A DNA stretch of 64,000 bases, from assembly GCA_011109175.1 (NCBI GenBank), contig RDEW01000001.1, positions 2,325,863 to 2,389,862 of the forward strand, given 5' to 3'. The notes beneath the pieces are model-generated. The model saw only the letters and a list, made by a program, of their open reading frames with translations. It searched no databases and was not told the origin of the DNA. The DNA comes from Dicyema japonicum (lineage: Eukaryota > Dicyemida > Rhombozoa > Dicyemidae). Below are positions 36,101-50,549 of the stretch, one piece after another; the first letter of the stretch is position 1, and every line of letters starts with the position of its first letter. Made by a program: the position numbers and the translations under genes.

Positions 36101-36770
36101 TACTCCCACGGTGCTCTGTCCCCTCAAATCGTGAGAAGCTACATGTGGCAGATTCTGCTAGCGTTGGAGTATTGCCATGCTAAAAGAATCGTCCACCGAG
36201 ATTTAAAACCTCAGAATTTACTGCTTGATAAGTACGGGACGATCAAACTAGCGGATTTTGGTCTTGGGCGGTGTTTCAGCATACCTGTCAAACCTTACAC
36301 TAATCAAGTAGGAATATTTGACATTCTAGGTCGTCTCACTATGGTATCGCCCTCCTGAACTGCTCCTTGGGTCTCTCTACTACACGTCTGCCATCGATTT
36401 GTGGAGTGTGGGTTGTATCCTCTCAGAGATGGTTCCTTCTATGAGTTTATCCCTTCCAGTGCACGGGAGTGGTTCTATTTAGAGGGGAGTCCGAAATCGA
36501 CCAGCTGTTTAAGATTTTTGCGTTGATGGGTATTTGCCACGTGCTACTTTAGGGACGGTTGATGAAGATAATTACCCAGGAGTTAGTTCCCTGCCTCACT
36601 TTAACGCTGCGTTTCCCCGGTGGCCCCGTTCTAAGGAAGTCTTCGAGATTGAATCTCTGGATGAGGACGGTAGGGAACTCCTTCAGGTAACATTTGGCTG
36701 AGATTGCTGGCCTTGTTAACCTATGACCCGAGTACTAGGATATCGGCTAAAGACTGTTTGAAATGCAAAT
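33190..36770. repeat. Tandem duplication of about 1.6 kb carrying the CDK gene
   Basis: The segment starting ACACGTGGAAATTATGTCAA occurs at about 33219, 33417 and 34973. The last two begin long copies (to 34971 and to about 36770) separated by the N at 34972, and a shorter copy precedes the N at 33383. Substitutions are rare, and one copy has an insertion of about 135 bp (35207-35345). Two haplotypes or unmerged contigs laid end to end explain this better than a real gene duplication, but that cannot be decided here. Confidence 0.75.
33963..34971 (+). CDS. Cyclin-dependent kinase (CDK1/2-like), first copy, 3' end cut by N
   Basis: A cell-cycle Ser/Thr kinase. Introns at 34097-34123, 34202-34222, 34515-34536, 34639-34666 and 34737-34759 (27, 21, 22, 28, 23 nt). 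Motifs in order: GQGTYGVV with the Thr-Tyr regulatory pair, Lys in VAIKRV, cyclin-binding helix [17 protein letters not shown] (PSSAIRE in place of PSTAIRE), [18 protein letters not shown], activation-loop [18 protein letters not shown], then [16 protein letters not shown] last joint after GRELLQ is not resolved by a GT-AG intron in frame: the next recognisable exon starts at about [14 protein letters not shown]. The sequence stops at the N before the C-terminus. Start chosen at the ATG of [13 protein letters not shown]. Confidence 0.85.
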
Positions 36771-36829
36771 ATTTTGACGGTGTGGAACAAATCGCCCCTT
36801 CTATGTTTGGCTCAGAGGTGAATCGGTGA
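35664..36829 (+). CDS. Cyclin-dependent kinase, second copy with internal 92-bp duplication
   Basis: Nearly identical to the first copy, with the same exons and introns. A direct duplication of 92 bp (about 35888-35979 repeated at 35980-36071) interrupts the frame inside the N-lobe and is probably an assembly overlap. This copy runs on past the first one's end: after the unresolved joint it reads [19 protein letters not shown], then [19 protein letters not shown] and a stop at 36827-36829, the normal C-lobe ending of a CDK. It is either the second haplotype of the same gene or a young tandem duplicate. Confidence 0.75.
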
Positions 36830-37376
36830 TTTTTTATCTTTTTAATTGATTTTTTTCTTTGAATTATTTTTAAGTTTTTGAGGGATTTTCGGTAGTTCGC
36901 TTTGAAATCGACCATCATTCACGGTACTAGTGAATTATGGCAGGGATCCTATGTGATCTACCTGTGGAGCTTGTTCCTTTATGGTGTTCCAGTGGTAATC
37001 ATCTCGATTATGTTGAGATAATTTTAGTGATGTAAGAATTATGTAGGGTTTATTGATTGAACCGTATTCAATATCTTGTGTTGGAGAGGATTCTTGAAGG
37101 GATCTTTGTTTAGCACGTGTTTAGATAGTAATTAGGAAATCATTTGGAATTGGCGACTCAATTTAGTGAGAACATGAGTTTCTTCTATTCATCCATCTGT
37201 CTTAAGAGTCATGTGCCAGGACAGCAAAAAGGATCATTTTCTTTCTTCCATTTAGCTTGATCATTTCTTGTATAGATTCTCCCAAATGCGGTGGACTTGT
37301 GCGCTTTGAAGGACTTGTCTCCCTAAACTGCGACCATGGGAACTGGATACAATGTTGGCTTTTGTCTCGGTGAGAT
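36830..37376. other. No gene recognised
   Basis: AT-rich 3' flank of the kinase gene; no further exons, repeats or RNA genes that I can support. Confidence 0.4.
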
Positions 37377-37661
37377 GTGGTTAATAAAAAGTATTACTTT
37401 CCACTCAAAGATTATCCGTATAGGAGGTTTGAGAATGGAGTAGCATTATTTAGCAATCATGTGATTTTCAACATTTGCGGTAATATGAAAACATTTGTGG
37501 TTACTGTTGATAACAAGTCACACCTAAAACCAGAAATAAATAGCTATGTGAACCCTAAACGTCCATCAGAAACTTCAACTTGGTGTTCAAGCCTTGAGCC
37601 ACACAATTTAGCGATAGAAGAAGAACTGCCCGACCTAACGACACCCTGCATAGGGGAATAA
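37377..37661 (+). CDS. Unassigned open frame, 94 codons
   Basis: An uninterrupted frame with mixed composition (KYYFPLKDYPYRRFENGV near the start, ELPDLTTPCIGE at the end). I recognise no domain. It may be one exon of an unidentified gene, since flanking GT/AG sites are plentiful, or a transposon piece. No function proposed. Confidence 0.25.
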   Translation: MVNKKYYFPLKDYPYRRFENGVALFSNHVIFNICGNMKTFVVTVDNKSHLKPEINSYVNPKRPSETSTWCSSLEPHNLAIEEELPDLTTPCIGE

Positions 37662-37987
37662 AGGTTTCTAGATTGTTATGCGACAATCTTTTCTCTCCGA
37701 TGATCGACTGTTCCGTCACTTTGTAACCTCTTTTCTAGATAGCCGTGATCTTCACGGCGTTTATCCATGAGATGGATGGGTCCCACGAGCAGCAGCATGT
37801 ATTGAGCCTTGATCTTGCCTCTAATTAAAGAATTTTCAAAAAGTCTAATTATTATTAATTATTATTGGAGATTATAATTAGATAAATTAGATAAATTAAA
37901 AAAAGTTATATAACATCAAAATATACTCAAACTTTAATTTTCTAATAAATTTAAATTAAAAATCAATACTAATCTTCTGTCTCCTTT

Positions 37988-39844
<1,857 letters not shown>

Positions 39845-41299
39845 CAGTCTCTTCCTTTACTAATATCGATTTTGATGCTTTATTAGAACTCAGGGTCCTC
39901 TAGCTTTTTTCCACCACGGCCGGGATTCAACAAAGATGACTGAGTGGGGGCAGAATAATTTTGAATATATCAAAAATAACTGGGTTGTAATGCATTAAAG
40001 TTAGTGGGACGTTCCAAAATCATGGACTCCCCCATAATTCATGAATCCGATCATTGAAGATGCTTTTACCTGTTCATATGTGTATTCTGGGAACTCGGTC
40101 TTTATCACACTGCTGATTATGTTAGTAGGAAACCATCATTGTCCCAAATTAGTGACCTCTTCTCACAAAACAGAAAGGTAGTGATTTCATTGACTGTTTT
40201 CCTTCTCCTTTGTTCAGGCCAGTGAGGTCAACTGCGGAGGGTATTCAGCAGATTCCAGTAAGGCAAAGTCACCAAATGTATTTAACAACCACAAATTTCT
40301 AAAGTTTCTATAAAGTAACGTTTATTTCCCTAAATAATCTTTTTTCCGTTCACCGTCAAACGGAATTAGAATATAAAAGTTGTCTTCAGACACTTCTATG
40401 ANGTGATTTCATTGACTGTTTCCCGTCTCCTTTGTCCAGGCCAGTGAGAACAACTGCGGAGGGTATCCAGCAGATTTTAGTAAGGCAAGGTCACCAAATG
40501 TATTTAACAACCACAAATTTCTAAAGTTTCTATAAAGTAACGTTTATTTCCCTAAATAATCTTTTTTCCGTTCACCGTCAAACGGAATTAGAATATAAAA
40601 GTTGTCTTGACACTTCTATGATCAGGAAGTTCGACGTCTTCTAGGTTTATGGACATATCCCCTTTTATGATGGTACATTATAAATTATTCCATAACTTGT
40701 CTTGATTAATTGTGAAAACAGACTCAATCCTCAAGCTTAGTCACATCCATGATCCTTCTTAATTCAGTTTCCAGAGTTTAACTGATTTTCAGATTGGATA
40801 CTAAGATTTGTTGTCTAAATGATTTCTCATGGCAACTCCCATAAATATTAGGCATATTGTCGTCTAAACTTTCTGGATATAGCTGGGCCATAAATTGAGG
40901 ATATTTCTGTGTTAAAGTCCTCTTGGAAGACTGACGCTTTTGTTCCGGTTGATTACTAAGACTTTTTTATAATTGGTAGGACAATTCCACTGGGGGACTA
41001 AAGTCCTCTTGAAAGACTGACGCTTTTGTTACGGTTGATTACTAAGACTTTTTTATAATTGGTAGGACAATTCCACTGGGGGGCATTGAGTTTAGATAGT
41101 ATTTCAAATTCACAACGACTTGGAAATAGAACTTACTACAAGCCCTTTTGACTAGGAGATCTGAGTTACCCTGAACAGTTCAAGTGATCTCAATTGTCCA
41201 TTACGCTTTGTCAATGTGCTTTAATTACAGGTGATAGTCCATAGATAAGGTACCCATATAAGATATTTTACTTCATTTTGGAAATATCTTAACCCCCCG
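39845..41299. other. Non-genic; assembly duplications
   Basis: About 215 bp starting AGGTAGTGATTTCATTGACT (40176) is repeated after the N at 40402, and a segment of about 85 bp starting AAAGTCCTCTTG (40914) is repeated at about 41000. No coding signal recognised; presumably intergenic DNA between PGM and a LINE. Confidence 0.5.
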
Positions 41300-42960
41300 A
41301 CTTACTATAAAGATCTCCCGTTGATAAGTACATAGTAGCTACCAGCGTATAATGGAAGCATCAATTCGCTCTTGAGTCTTTTAATTAAGCTATGAACTAC
41401 AGCAATGCCAACACAAGAAGGTTCTTTTTCCCCAATTTACGTGTACCGGAGGCGTCTATCGCTGATTGGTGGGAGTGATCTAACTCTGAGCCACAGAGAG
41501 TGATGAATTCGGAACCATTATTTCGGATTCCTGCGTTTTCGAGCAATGGGAGGATAATTGAGAAGATAAATTGGTTATGCGGACCAATTTTGTTCTTAAG
41601 GAATTTATCTAGAAGTTTGAAATTGAAATTCTGTAAGCCAGGAAGCATAATCTACTGTCGGCTTCAAGAACTGGTAGTATAATTCCATCTGGATCAGACG
41701 TAATGACTTCTTTATGGATCTTGCACAAAAAGTTCGATCAATGAGGATAACTTAGCTACCAAATTACGAGACGACAGGAGTGGGTCTTCGAAAAGTCCAT
41801 GTTCCTTATAAAAGCGTAGTACTTCATCAAGTTGATAGCTTCCTTAATATTTGGTGCAGGAGAAATTCTGATTCACCGGATTTGTTTAAATTGATTCGAC
41901 GGATAGTATTCCGGTCAGATAAAGTAAAGGGTTAGTTCATCTTCAGAGCGTTTTTCGTCTTTATAAGGGAACGAGTTTAGGACTTGAAGATAGTGTTGTA
42001 GCATTTATACAATGCTCGGGGGACTAGCAAGTTTTCTGCTCGGGGATTGCACGGTTTAGATGACCCACTGCCGTGTAGATAAAATCCAATGTGTAAGGGT
42101 CAAATCCCGTTAGTTTACGGTCAATGAATAGCTTGAAATTTGGCCAATCTGCTTTCTTATAGTCCTTGAAAGATCTTTGTTCTTTGTGGGCTTTTGAATC
42201 GGCACAACTTTAGTATAATTGGATTTTGATGTAAGTCGTAGGTGAAGTTCCTTGAAATCAACGGGGAAATCCTTGAGGAAGAAATGGACGGGTGAAGTTG
42301 AATTATCATTTTTTTCTGAGTGGGGTCCTTGTGTGAATGTTCGGGTTGTTTAGAATCACCATTTTCGAAAGAGTCAACAATGGGCCGATTGATTAGTTAG
42401 TCATTGAGGGGGTGTTTGGCGTTGAGATCACATAATATAATATTTCCCANCGGGGAAATCCTTGAGGAAGAAATGGACGGGTGAAGTTGAATTATCATTT
42501 TTTTTCTGAGTGGGGTCCTTGTGTGAATGTTCGGGTTGTTTAGAATCACCATTTTCGAAAGAGTCAACAATGGGCCGATTGATTAGTTAGTCATTGAGGG
42601 GGTGTTTGGCGTTGAGATCACATAATATAATATTTCCCATTTCATGGAGTTTATATAGTTTTAGGGATATAGTATCTAGAGCAGGATCTCGACGGGGGAA
42701 TTATAAGTTGATCAATGAGGTGACCTGAACCATTAACGACATCATTCGAGATTTGTTCAGTGGTCCTGTGATGTAAAGTTATGTTGTCCACTCCTGTGAT
42801 CACATCAGAGTAGGTCAAACCGTTTTTAATGATAGTAAGTCGTCCACTTCCACGTAGGTCTTTTCTGATTACGGTGAATCCAGGAATGGGGATACATTTC
42901 TTAGATAGTTTTGACTCTTAGATTAGGCAAACATCGATCAGATGTTTTTACAAAAGACTC
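41300..42960 (-). mobile_element. LINE endonuclease region, minus strand, degraded
   Basis: Read from about 42900 down, the minus strand gives IPIPGFTVIRKDLRGSGRL and TIIKNGLTYSDVITG, then NIILCDLNAKHPLND (about 42620), the 'GDLNAKH' metal-binding block of LINE AP-endonucleases, then DSFENGDSKQPEHSH. About 190 bp around the N at 42450 is present twice. Downstream (to about 41.3 kb) are decayed frames such as 'KLSSLIELFVQDP' that I cannot place. Inactive. Confidence 0.55.
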
Positions 42961-43175
42961 AGTAGCTCCGGGATCTTTGATTTTAAACCATTAGCATCAA
43001 GAGCATAATAATGAGGGGTTTTTTTCAATGTCTCCAAAAAGTAAGAGTTTCCAAAAGAGCAAGCAACGCCTCACATTCCAAGTTGAAGTATACCATCCAG
43101 ACTTCGAGTCGACCGGATGGGGAAGAGAAAATGGTTCTTTTCGATGTCTTTCCACACTGAGCGCCACCACACAAA

Positions 43176-43637
43176 GTGAACCACCTGACGCAACGCAAAC
43201 GTAATCCAAAAAATGGTCTCTTATGTAAAAATGTTTATTTGCATCATATACGTGAAAGCAAACAGATGATCCCCATGCTAATTCAATTTAGTGCGGAAGG
43301 GATTCAAAAATGGGTACTCCGTACCACACCATTTGTTCAGAACACCGAGTTTCTTATGTCTCCAGAGTCAGTCACCTTTAGTGCGGAAGGGATTCAAAAA
43401 TGGGTACTCCGTACCACACCCCTTGTTCAGAACACCGAGTTTCTTATGTCTCCAGAGTCAGTCACCTCAACCATGCTTACAAAAAAGGCATGGCTTTTCA
43501 TCCAACATGAAGTTGACATTTCGTGCAATAGAAATACACCCCCACCTCGACTTCCTGAGCTACTAACCAATGTAGGTGGTAGTGATCACTTGATCCGATT
43601 TTCAAAACTTGTATATGTATCTACCCACGTTGACTAA
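43176..43637 (+). other. Open frame created by a 90-bp duplication
   Basis: Contains two adjacent copies of a 90-bp segment (43287-43376 and 43377-43466, starting TTTAGTGCGGAAGGG), which double part of the frame. No family is recognised in any frame on either strand, so I do not treat it as a gene. Confidence 0.4.
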
Positions 43638-43714
43638 AACTCGTGGAGTTGAAAATGGATTGGGAGACTCCCAAGGTAAACGACGGAAGAAACATTCTGA
43701 ACCTCCCTAAGATT

Positions 43715-44557
43715 TCACTTCAATAAAAAGATGATATTAAAAGTAAAAGTGAAACCATCACTGGGAGTCCACAACATCTTTCCAGAAAATATCGAAATCA
43801 TGCGGAGGTTGGTACCTTCAGTTATAAGCGAATAATACCCAAATAAGTCATCAGGAAGGGGGCTTTTTGACAAAAGTATTTGTAGAACAGGATAATACTG
43901 ACTGGCCGAGATTGGGCTCAACTGAGAATCAGAATTGGGGACCCATTTATTATCATAACTACTATAACCAGGATGAATTACCATTTGTAGTGCGCACGTG
44001 ATATCTGATGGAGTCCCTTAATTGTTAGGAAAATGAAAAACAGGATNATCAAAATCATACGGAGGTTGGTACCTTCAGTTATAAGCGAATAATACCCAAA
44101 AAAGTCATCAGGAAGAGGGCTTTTTGACAAAAGTATTTGTAGAACAGGATAATACTGACTGGCCGAGATTGGGCTCAACTGAGGATCAGAATTGGGGACC
44201 CATTTATTATCATAACTACTATAACCAGGATGAATTACCATTTGTAGTGCGCACGTGATATCTGATGAAGTCCCTTAATTGTTAGGAAAATAAAAAACAG
44301 GATAGTGATGCTTGAATACTTCTGCCGCGGAGACAACCTTATGGGTGGCTCTGTCCATTCCTTCCCACAGGATTTGATTTACTTCGGTCTAGAAGTAAAA
44401 TATGGTGCAGTACATTGAATAATTCCTCAGCCTTTTTGACTAGACTAAGGACGTCTGATGACTTTGTGACTTTCATGATGATCGCGTTCTCGTCCAGAGG
44501 AAGTGGAAGTTTATTATTTGTTGTGACTTGACATTCACACTCAGTATAATTGTCCAT
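43715..44557 (-). CDS. RPP25: RNase P/MRP subunit p25-like (Alba domain)
   Basis: An RNA-binding Alba-fold subunit of nuclear RNase P/MRP, which processes tRNA and rRNA precursors. From ATG 44557 the product starts MDNYTECECQV; the Alba domain runs AIIMKVTKSSDVLSLVKKAE, then, after a 25-nt intron, EVNQILWEGMDRATHKVVSA with AEVFKHHYP, and, after another 25-nt intron, GLHQISRAHYKW. This parallels human RPP25 (GCGRATTKTVTCAEILKR, GLHQVTRLRY). A third intron of 20-23 nt follows, then VLQILLSKSPLPDD, matching 'ILLSKDALD' of RPP25. The C-terminal part is present twice (43793-44046 and 44048-44302) around the N at 44047, so the true 3' end is uncertain. Confidence 0.8.
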
Positions 44558-44719
44558 ATCGCACAAATTATTTAAATTTAAATAATAAAAAATTAAATAT
44601 TTTTTAATATAATAAAAATTAAATATTTAAAGGCGATTTAAATCGTTATATTTATGTTAAACTTGAAATTTTTATGATTTATTTAACTTTTAAGTAAAAG
44701 TAATTATTTCATAACGCCC

Positions 44720-45240
44720 GTCTAACTCAACCTTCTCTTCTTGGGGCCAACCTTTATTGCTTGTATAGGTGTGTTCACGTCACTACACACCCCACATTCA
44801 GAGACTACCCTAGGTTGACATTCCATCCCGTCTTCCTTGTCAACAGGCATCGATACTCCATGCCTCTTTTCAGCTTGCACACTCTCCAAAGTCTTCAGTG
44901 GCTCTAGCGTTTGCACATAAGCATTGACTCTTTCTTCCACCTTGAGGGCATCAAGGCGACCCCTGTAGAATATTTATGCAGTTTCATCCCAGGTGGATAA
45001 TCTCAAATTCGTTCGCCATTAGGTCATTTACTCAGTCAAGTCGGGGATAGGGTGAGTGATGTCTACAATAAAAGACGTCGTTCGGTATTGTGGAAATTGG
45101 GATCTGCGTGATTGTGCCCCTCAACTCGCCCAGCCCGTTCGTAGAGAGAAGTCATACTTGTGGAGCTTTTCCACCTCGTTTTCTACCTCGACCTGCTTGA
45201 AGCAGTTTTGCAGTGATCCCTATAAAATATAATTAAAATT
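44720..45240 (-). CDS. Unassigned gene fragment, Lys-rich C-terminus
   Basis: The minus frame 44940-44722 reads VEERVNAYVQTLEPLKTLES and ends VGPKKRRLS, a basic tail that could be a nuclear localisation signal. Upstream, beyond the V-ATPase pseudo-fragment, a possible exon after an AG (about 45222) reads LQNCFKQVEVENEVEKLHKY, helical and coiled-coil-like. I cannot prove the two belong together and recognise no family. Confidence 0.35.
45030..45152 (-). pseudogene. V-ATPase subunit B pseudo-fragment
   Basis: About 120 bp matching 48296-48430 of the V-ATPase B gene on the same strand: YERAGRVEG, frameshifted ITQIP, PND, a shrunken intron remnant (14 nt in place of 23, still ending TTTATTGTAG) and [10 protein letters not shown]. 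Small deletions break the frame. Because it carries intron sequence, it arose from DNA rather than a processed transcript. Confidence 0.8.
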
Positions 45241-45428
45241 AATAGTCTGCTTGATCCAGGGTTAACTCAGTGGTTATCAGTAAATTTGACTGTTTTAAAC
45301 AACTCCAGCTCGTTAACCAATAGTTTTATTGGAAAATGCAATAATAATTAGTGTGATCCTGAAACTGATGTCGAATATCATCTCACAAACTTCCAATTTA
45401 TTGGTCAATTTAAGTGAGCTGCATCTTC

Positions 45429-45600
45429 TCTTAACAAGATATGAAGTTTAAAGTACAAGATTATCTGAGATCGAATTACACAATTTTGGAAGCTGTTCTA
45501 TAATCTTGCTCCATCCTCCCTTAACAAGATATGAAGTTTAGAGTACAAGATTATCTGATATCGAATTACACAAATTTGGAGGTTGTTCTATAATCTTGGA
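45429..45600. repeat. 90-bp direct duplication with differences
   Basis: Copies starting CTTAACAAGATATGAAGTTT at about 45430 and 45520 differ at a few sites; either two haplotypes joined or a real tandem repeat. Confidence 0.65.
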
Positions 45601-45619
45601 ATTATGTCAAAAATGAAGC

Positions 45620-46535
45620 ATTCTAAAAGTCAATTTTATAAGATACATTATTTTTAGGTCTATTATTTTCTCTCTTAATTCTGAATCACAATCATCCACT
45701 GCGGAATATCAAAATTTAGCAAATCCTGAAAAAAAGTTCAGTTTTGAGTGATAGCAAGTGTGATGTATAAATTTCCAAATTCATACTCTGCAACTTTTTC
45801 GAATTAAGAAAAACGACAAATTTCATTTTTTTGAAAATCATAAAATAAGTCAATTTATCCATAAAAGATTTTACTGTTACATGATCTCCTTGTAAGATCA
45901 AAGATATCTAAAAGTAGTCTTAATTTCTCTAATCTCATTAAGTTTAGAAAAAACCCAACTCCAAATGTATTCCCATTCGTAGATTTTTTGACGGATTCAA
46001 TCATTGCTAAGTGTTTTCGTTTTTTTATAAAAATTAAAAAATCAATAATTAAAAATCCCATTCCCAAAAAGCTGGCGATATCTCCCAGGTTGAGAAAAAA
46101 CCCAACTCCAAATGTATTCCCATTCGTAGATTTTTTGACGGATTCAATCATTGCTAAGTGTTTTCGTTTTTTTATAAAAATTAAAAAATCAATAATTAAA
46201 AATCCCATCTCCAAAAAGCTGGCGATATCTCCCAGGTTGAGAACCACCGGTTAAGATTGGACTGGTGGCGTACCTCTATTGCAGTAAATGTTTTTATCTC
46301 CTCATGAAGTTTTTCTGTGTATGGACAATATGACATACTTTGNGTGATGTATAAATTTCTGCAACTTTTTCGCATTAAGAAAAACGACGAATTTCATTTT
46401 TTGGAAATCATAAAATAAGTCAATTTATTTATAAAAGATTTTACTGTTACATGATCTCCTTGTAAGATCAAATATACCTAAAAGTAGTCTTAATTTCTCT
46501 ATTCTCATTAATTCTCCCAGGTTGAGAACCACCGG
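45620..46535 (-). mobile_element. hAT transposon remnant, minus strand
   Basis: A terminal repeat read on the minus strand as CGGTGGTTCTCAACCTGGGAG (46535-46514, and again at about 46250-46230) is the standard hAT end. Below it, minus frames read 'LRLLLDIFDLTRRSCNSKIF' and 'DLFYDFQKNEICRF', the central 'L...LN.L...LQG....I.D....+..F..K+' region of FAM200/ZBED5-type hAT transposases. A 147-bp duplication (45944-46238) and a further copy around the N at 46343 complicate the reading. Confidence 0.55.
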
Positions 46536-46790
46536 GTTAACTGATCGTAAGATTGGACTGGTGGCGTACCTCTATTGCAGTAAATGTTTTTATCTCCTCA
46601 TGAAGTTGACTTGTTTTTCTGTGTATGGACAATATGACATACTTTGGGGACGTGCTGAAGTTTATAAATTAAAAGAAGGGACGAATAGCGAATATTTGAT
46701 TTTAATGGGCTTATCTTAGAAGATTTTGATTGTGGGATGAGTATTAGTAGTTCACACCAATCTATAGCTAAACAGTAGCGTGCTCAGTTG

Positions 46791-47055
46791 TGAAGAGTCA
46801 ACAACATTTTTTCTTACCTTAAATATTTTCTCATTTTCTATATTTTTTGTTATATTTCCTCCAAGGATATGACCGATAGGATACTCTGTGTAAAAGAATA
46901 GTTAAAATCAATTTGTCAACTGAGGAGTCAACAACATTTTGTCTTACCTTAAATATTTTCTCATTTTCTATATTTTTTGTTATATTTCCTCCAAGGATAT
47001 GACCGATAGGATACTCTGTGTAAAAGAATAGTTAAAATCAATTTGTCAACCATGC
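46791..47055. repeat. 130-bp direct duplication
   Basis: Two adjacent copies starting AGAGTCAACAACATTTT and GGAGTCAACAACATTTT (about 46795 and 46925). Probable assembly overlap. Confidence 0.75.
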
Positions 47056-47825
47056 AGTACCTGTTCTTATGACGGAGAGAGCATCTTCTCCATAGCTTGT
47101 ATTAGAATACGTTTTGTAAACCAACTCCTCAACAATCTGATGATACTTTGGAAGGCTGGTGACATCGTTCATATGAGCTAATTGATTTCAATTGGCTTGT
47201 TAATTACAAACGGACAAAATTTTAAATCAATCAATCATAGAATGTTCAAAATCTCAAGAATTTGTATGACAAATCTGTTCGATCTAAATCCATCAAAAGA
47301 ATGAGCAAAACGGGAAAGTCATTTACTGTGTGAAAAGTCTATATGAGAGGTGATGTTCAAAGTACTGTTAGTGAGTCCCTTTGGTTCAACTTTTTTTTAA
47401 AAAGCTAACCAAGGAAACCTCATTTACTGCCTCCAAAACTAAATAAATTCGCAGTCCCTATTTCAAGCTTACATAACAATTTGAAAATGAAACGAGACCA
47501 ACTCACCAAATTCAACAGACGAACACTAAAACTCTCATACACAGTAACTGCTAATGAGACAGCACGAGAGGAATATCAATGACTGTATCTCGAACACTAA
47601 GTTTAACTAATCCCACCATTAATAGTGGCTATCTAATTGTCCCACACATAAGATATCCATTACACCACAATCTAATGCCTCTCACAAGNTCCCACAATTA
47701 ATAGTGGCTATCTAATTGCCCCACACATAAGATATCCATTACACCACAATCTAATGCCTCTCACAAGTGATGGACAAATATTATAATAAACACCATAATA
47801 TATTAGTAATTAGAATAGTCAGTGA
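47056..47825 (-). other. Possible unassigned exons; N-flanked duplication
   Basis: On the minus strand 47180-47065 reads 'MNDVTSLPKYHQIVEELVYK' and 'YSNTSYGEDALSVIRT'; after an AG (about 46893 and its duplicate) 'EYPIGHILGGNI' follows. The composition looks coding, but the intervening sequence is about 45 nt, longer than other introns here, and I recognise no family. About 80 bp (TCCCACMATTAATAGTGGCT) is repeated on both sides of the N at 47689. No RNA gene seen. Confidence 0.3.
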
Positions 47826-49484
<1,659 letters not shown>

Positions 49485-49639
49485 TCGTCTCAATAATAAA
49501 AATAAGACAATGTGACCACAAAACAATAGTGATTAATTTAATTATAGGTTTACCGGTTTCACTTGTTTTTTAATAGTAAAAACTAAAATTAATAAAATTA
49601 ATTCTAACTTCAATAGACTATTTTAAAATTTATAATATT

Positions 49640-49950
49640 AAATGATTATGTACGGACGCACCCGCTAACAAAGCGATGGAAGATTACTTTGACAGATGCG
49701 AAAAACTCTTCCGCGGACGACCTAGATCGACACTTCTGACAGCCCTAAACAAAGACTTAAATCGTGTGAGAAAAAATTTAAAGACGGGAGACGACCTGGA
49801 CGAATTGAGATCACTCGCATTCGACAGAGGAAGATGGAAAATACTAACTATAAATATTGTTTCTTTGAGTGTTGCACATGCGGGGCTATAATCATTATGG
49901 CTTTCGTGAAAGTGCTTTAATAATAATAATATGTACTTTTCATAATGTAC
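49640..49950 (+). mobile_element. RTE-like LINE 3' end
   Basis: The frame 49676-49891 reads CEKLFRGRPRSTLLTALNKD, then LKTGDDLDELRSLAFDRGRW. The equivalent tail of the copy at 2.4-4.1 kb reads MKTAKDLNDLRSDARNRGKW. It closes with AGTGCTTTAATAATAATAAT, close to the end of the deleted copy at 10.5 kb (AGTGCTTTTTAATAATAAT), so these three share one 3' terminus. The element is truncated at its 5' end, as usual for LINEs. Confidence 0.7.
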
Positions 49951-50214
49951 TACTAAATAAAAACGCTCGTTAGAGAAGTGGAAGGGATCGATTGAGTCGG
50001 TCTGCTTTGAAATGCCACAATATGACTCTTAATTAATTGACTATTTTCTCGGAAATTGCCATAATTTTTTGAAAAAATGGAGAACGACTTAAGATCACAG
50101 AGAGTGATTGAACAGGTCTGATTGTTACAAGATGAATCCTAGTCATATCATCCTTCCCTCGGAAAGTGGTATAATATTACGGGGGAGCATGAAAGATGGT
50201 TATCATTAGCCTTC

Positions 50215-50460
50215 CATTAATGCATATTAAATTAATTACAATTATTTCCAAAGACCAATGGTAACCAAACTAACTAACTCTCCGATCCTGACTTGTTCCA
50301 GCATTCCAGAACTTGTCACCAGTAAACGACGTTATCCCCGGAGAAGAATTGTTGGATCCCATTGATGCCGACCAGGCATTGGGCACCTCCTCAGTAAGGT
50401 GGATCCAATGACGCCATTTTTGACAAATTACCCACATAGCACCACATGGCGCCACGCAAT
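50215..50460 (-). repeat. Dispersed repeat copy B
   Basis: The left end CCAAAGACCAATGGTAACCA and AACTAACTAA is shared with copies at 27.23 and 50.56 kb; the rest matches 32880-33090 on the opposite strand. A segment ending near 50530 (GCGCCATTAG...ATATTGT) recurs at 50790-50830. Confidence 0.55.
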
Positions 50461-50549
50461 ATCCTATAGGAATGCTAATACTGCGCCATTAGTTATATGA
50501 TAATTTCTCAAGAATATTGTCTCTTTACAATATATAGGAATGCTAATGA

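Noticed and set aside
43176-43637. 153-codon plus-strand frame with two identical 30-residue blocks
   Set aside because: The blocks come from a 90-bp duplication of the kind seen elsewhere; no homology in any frame.
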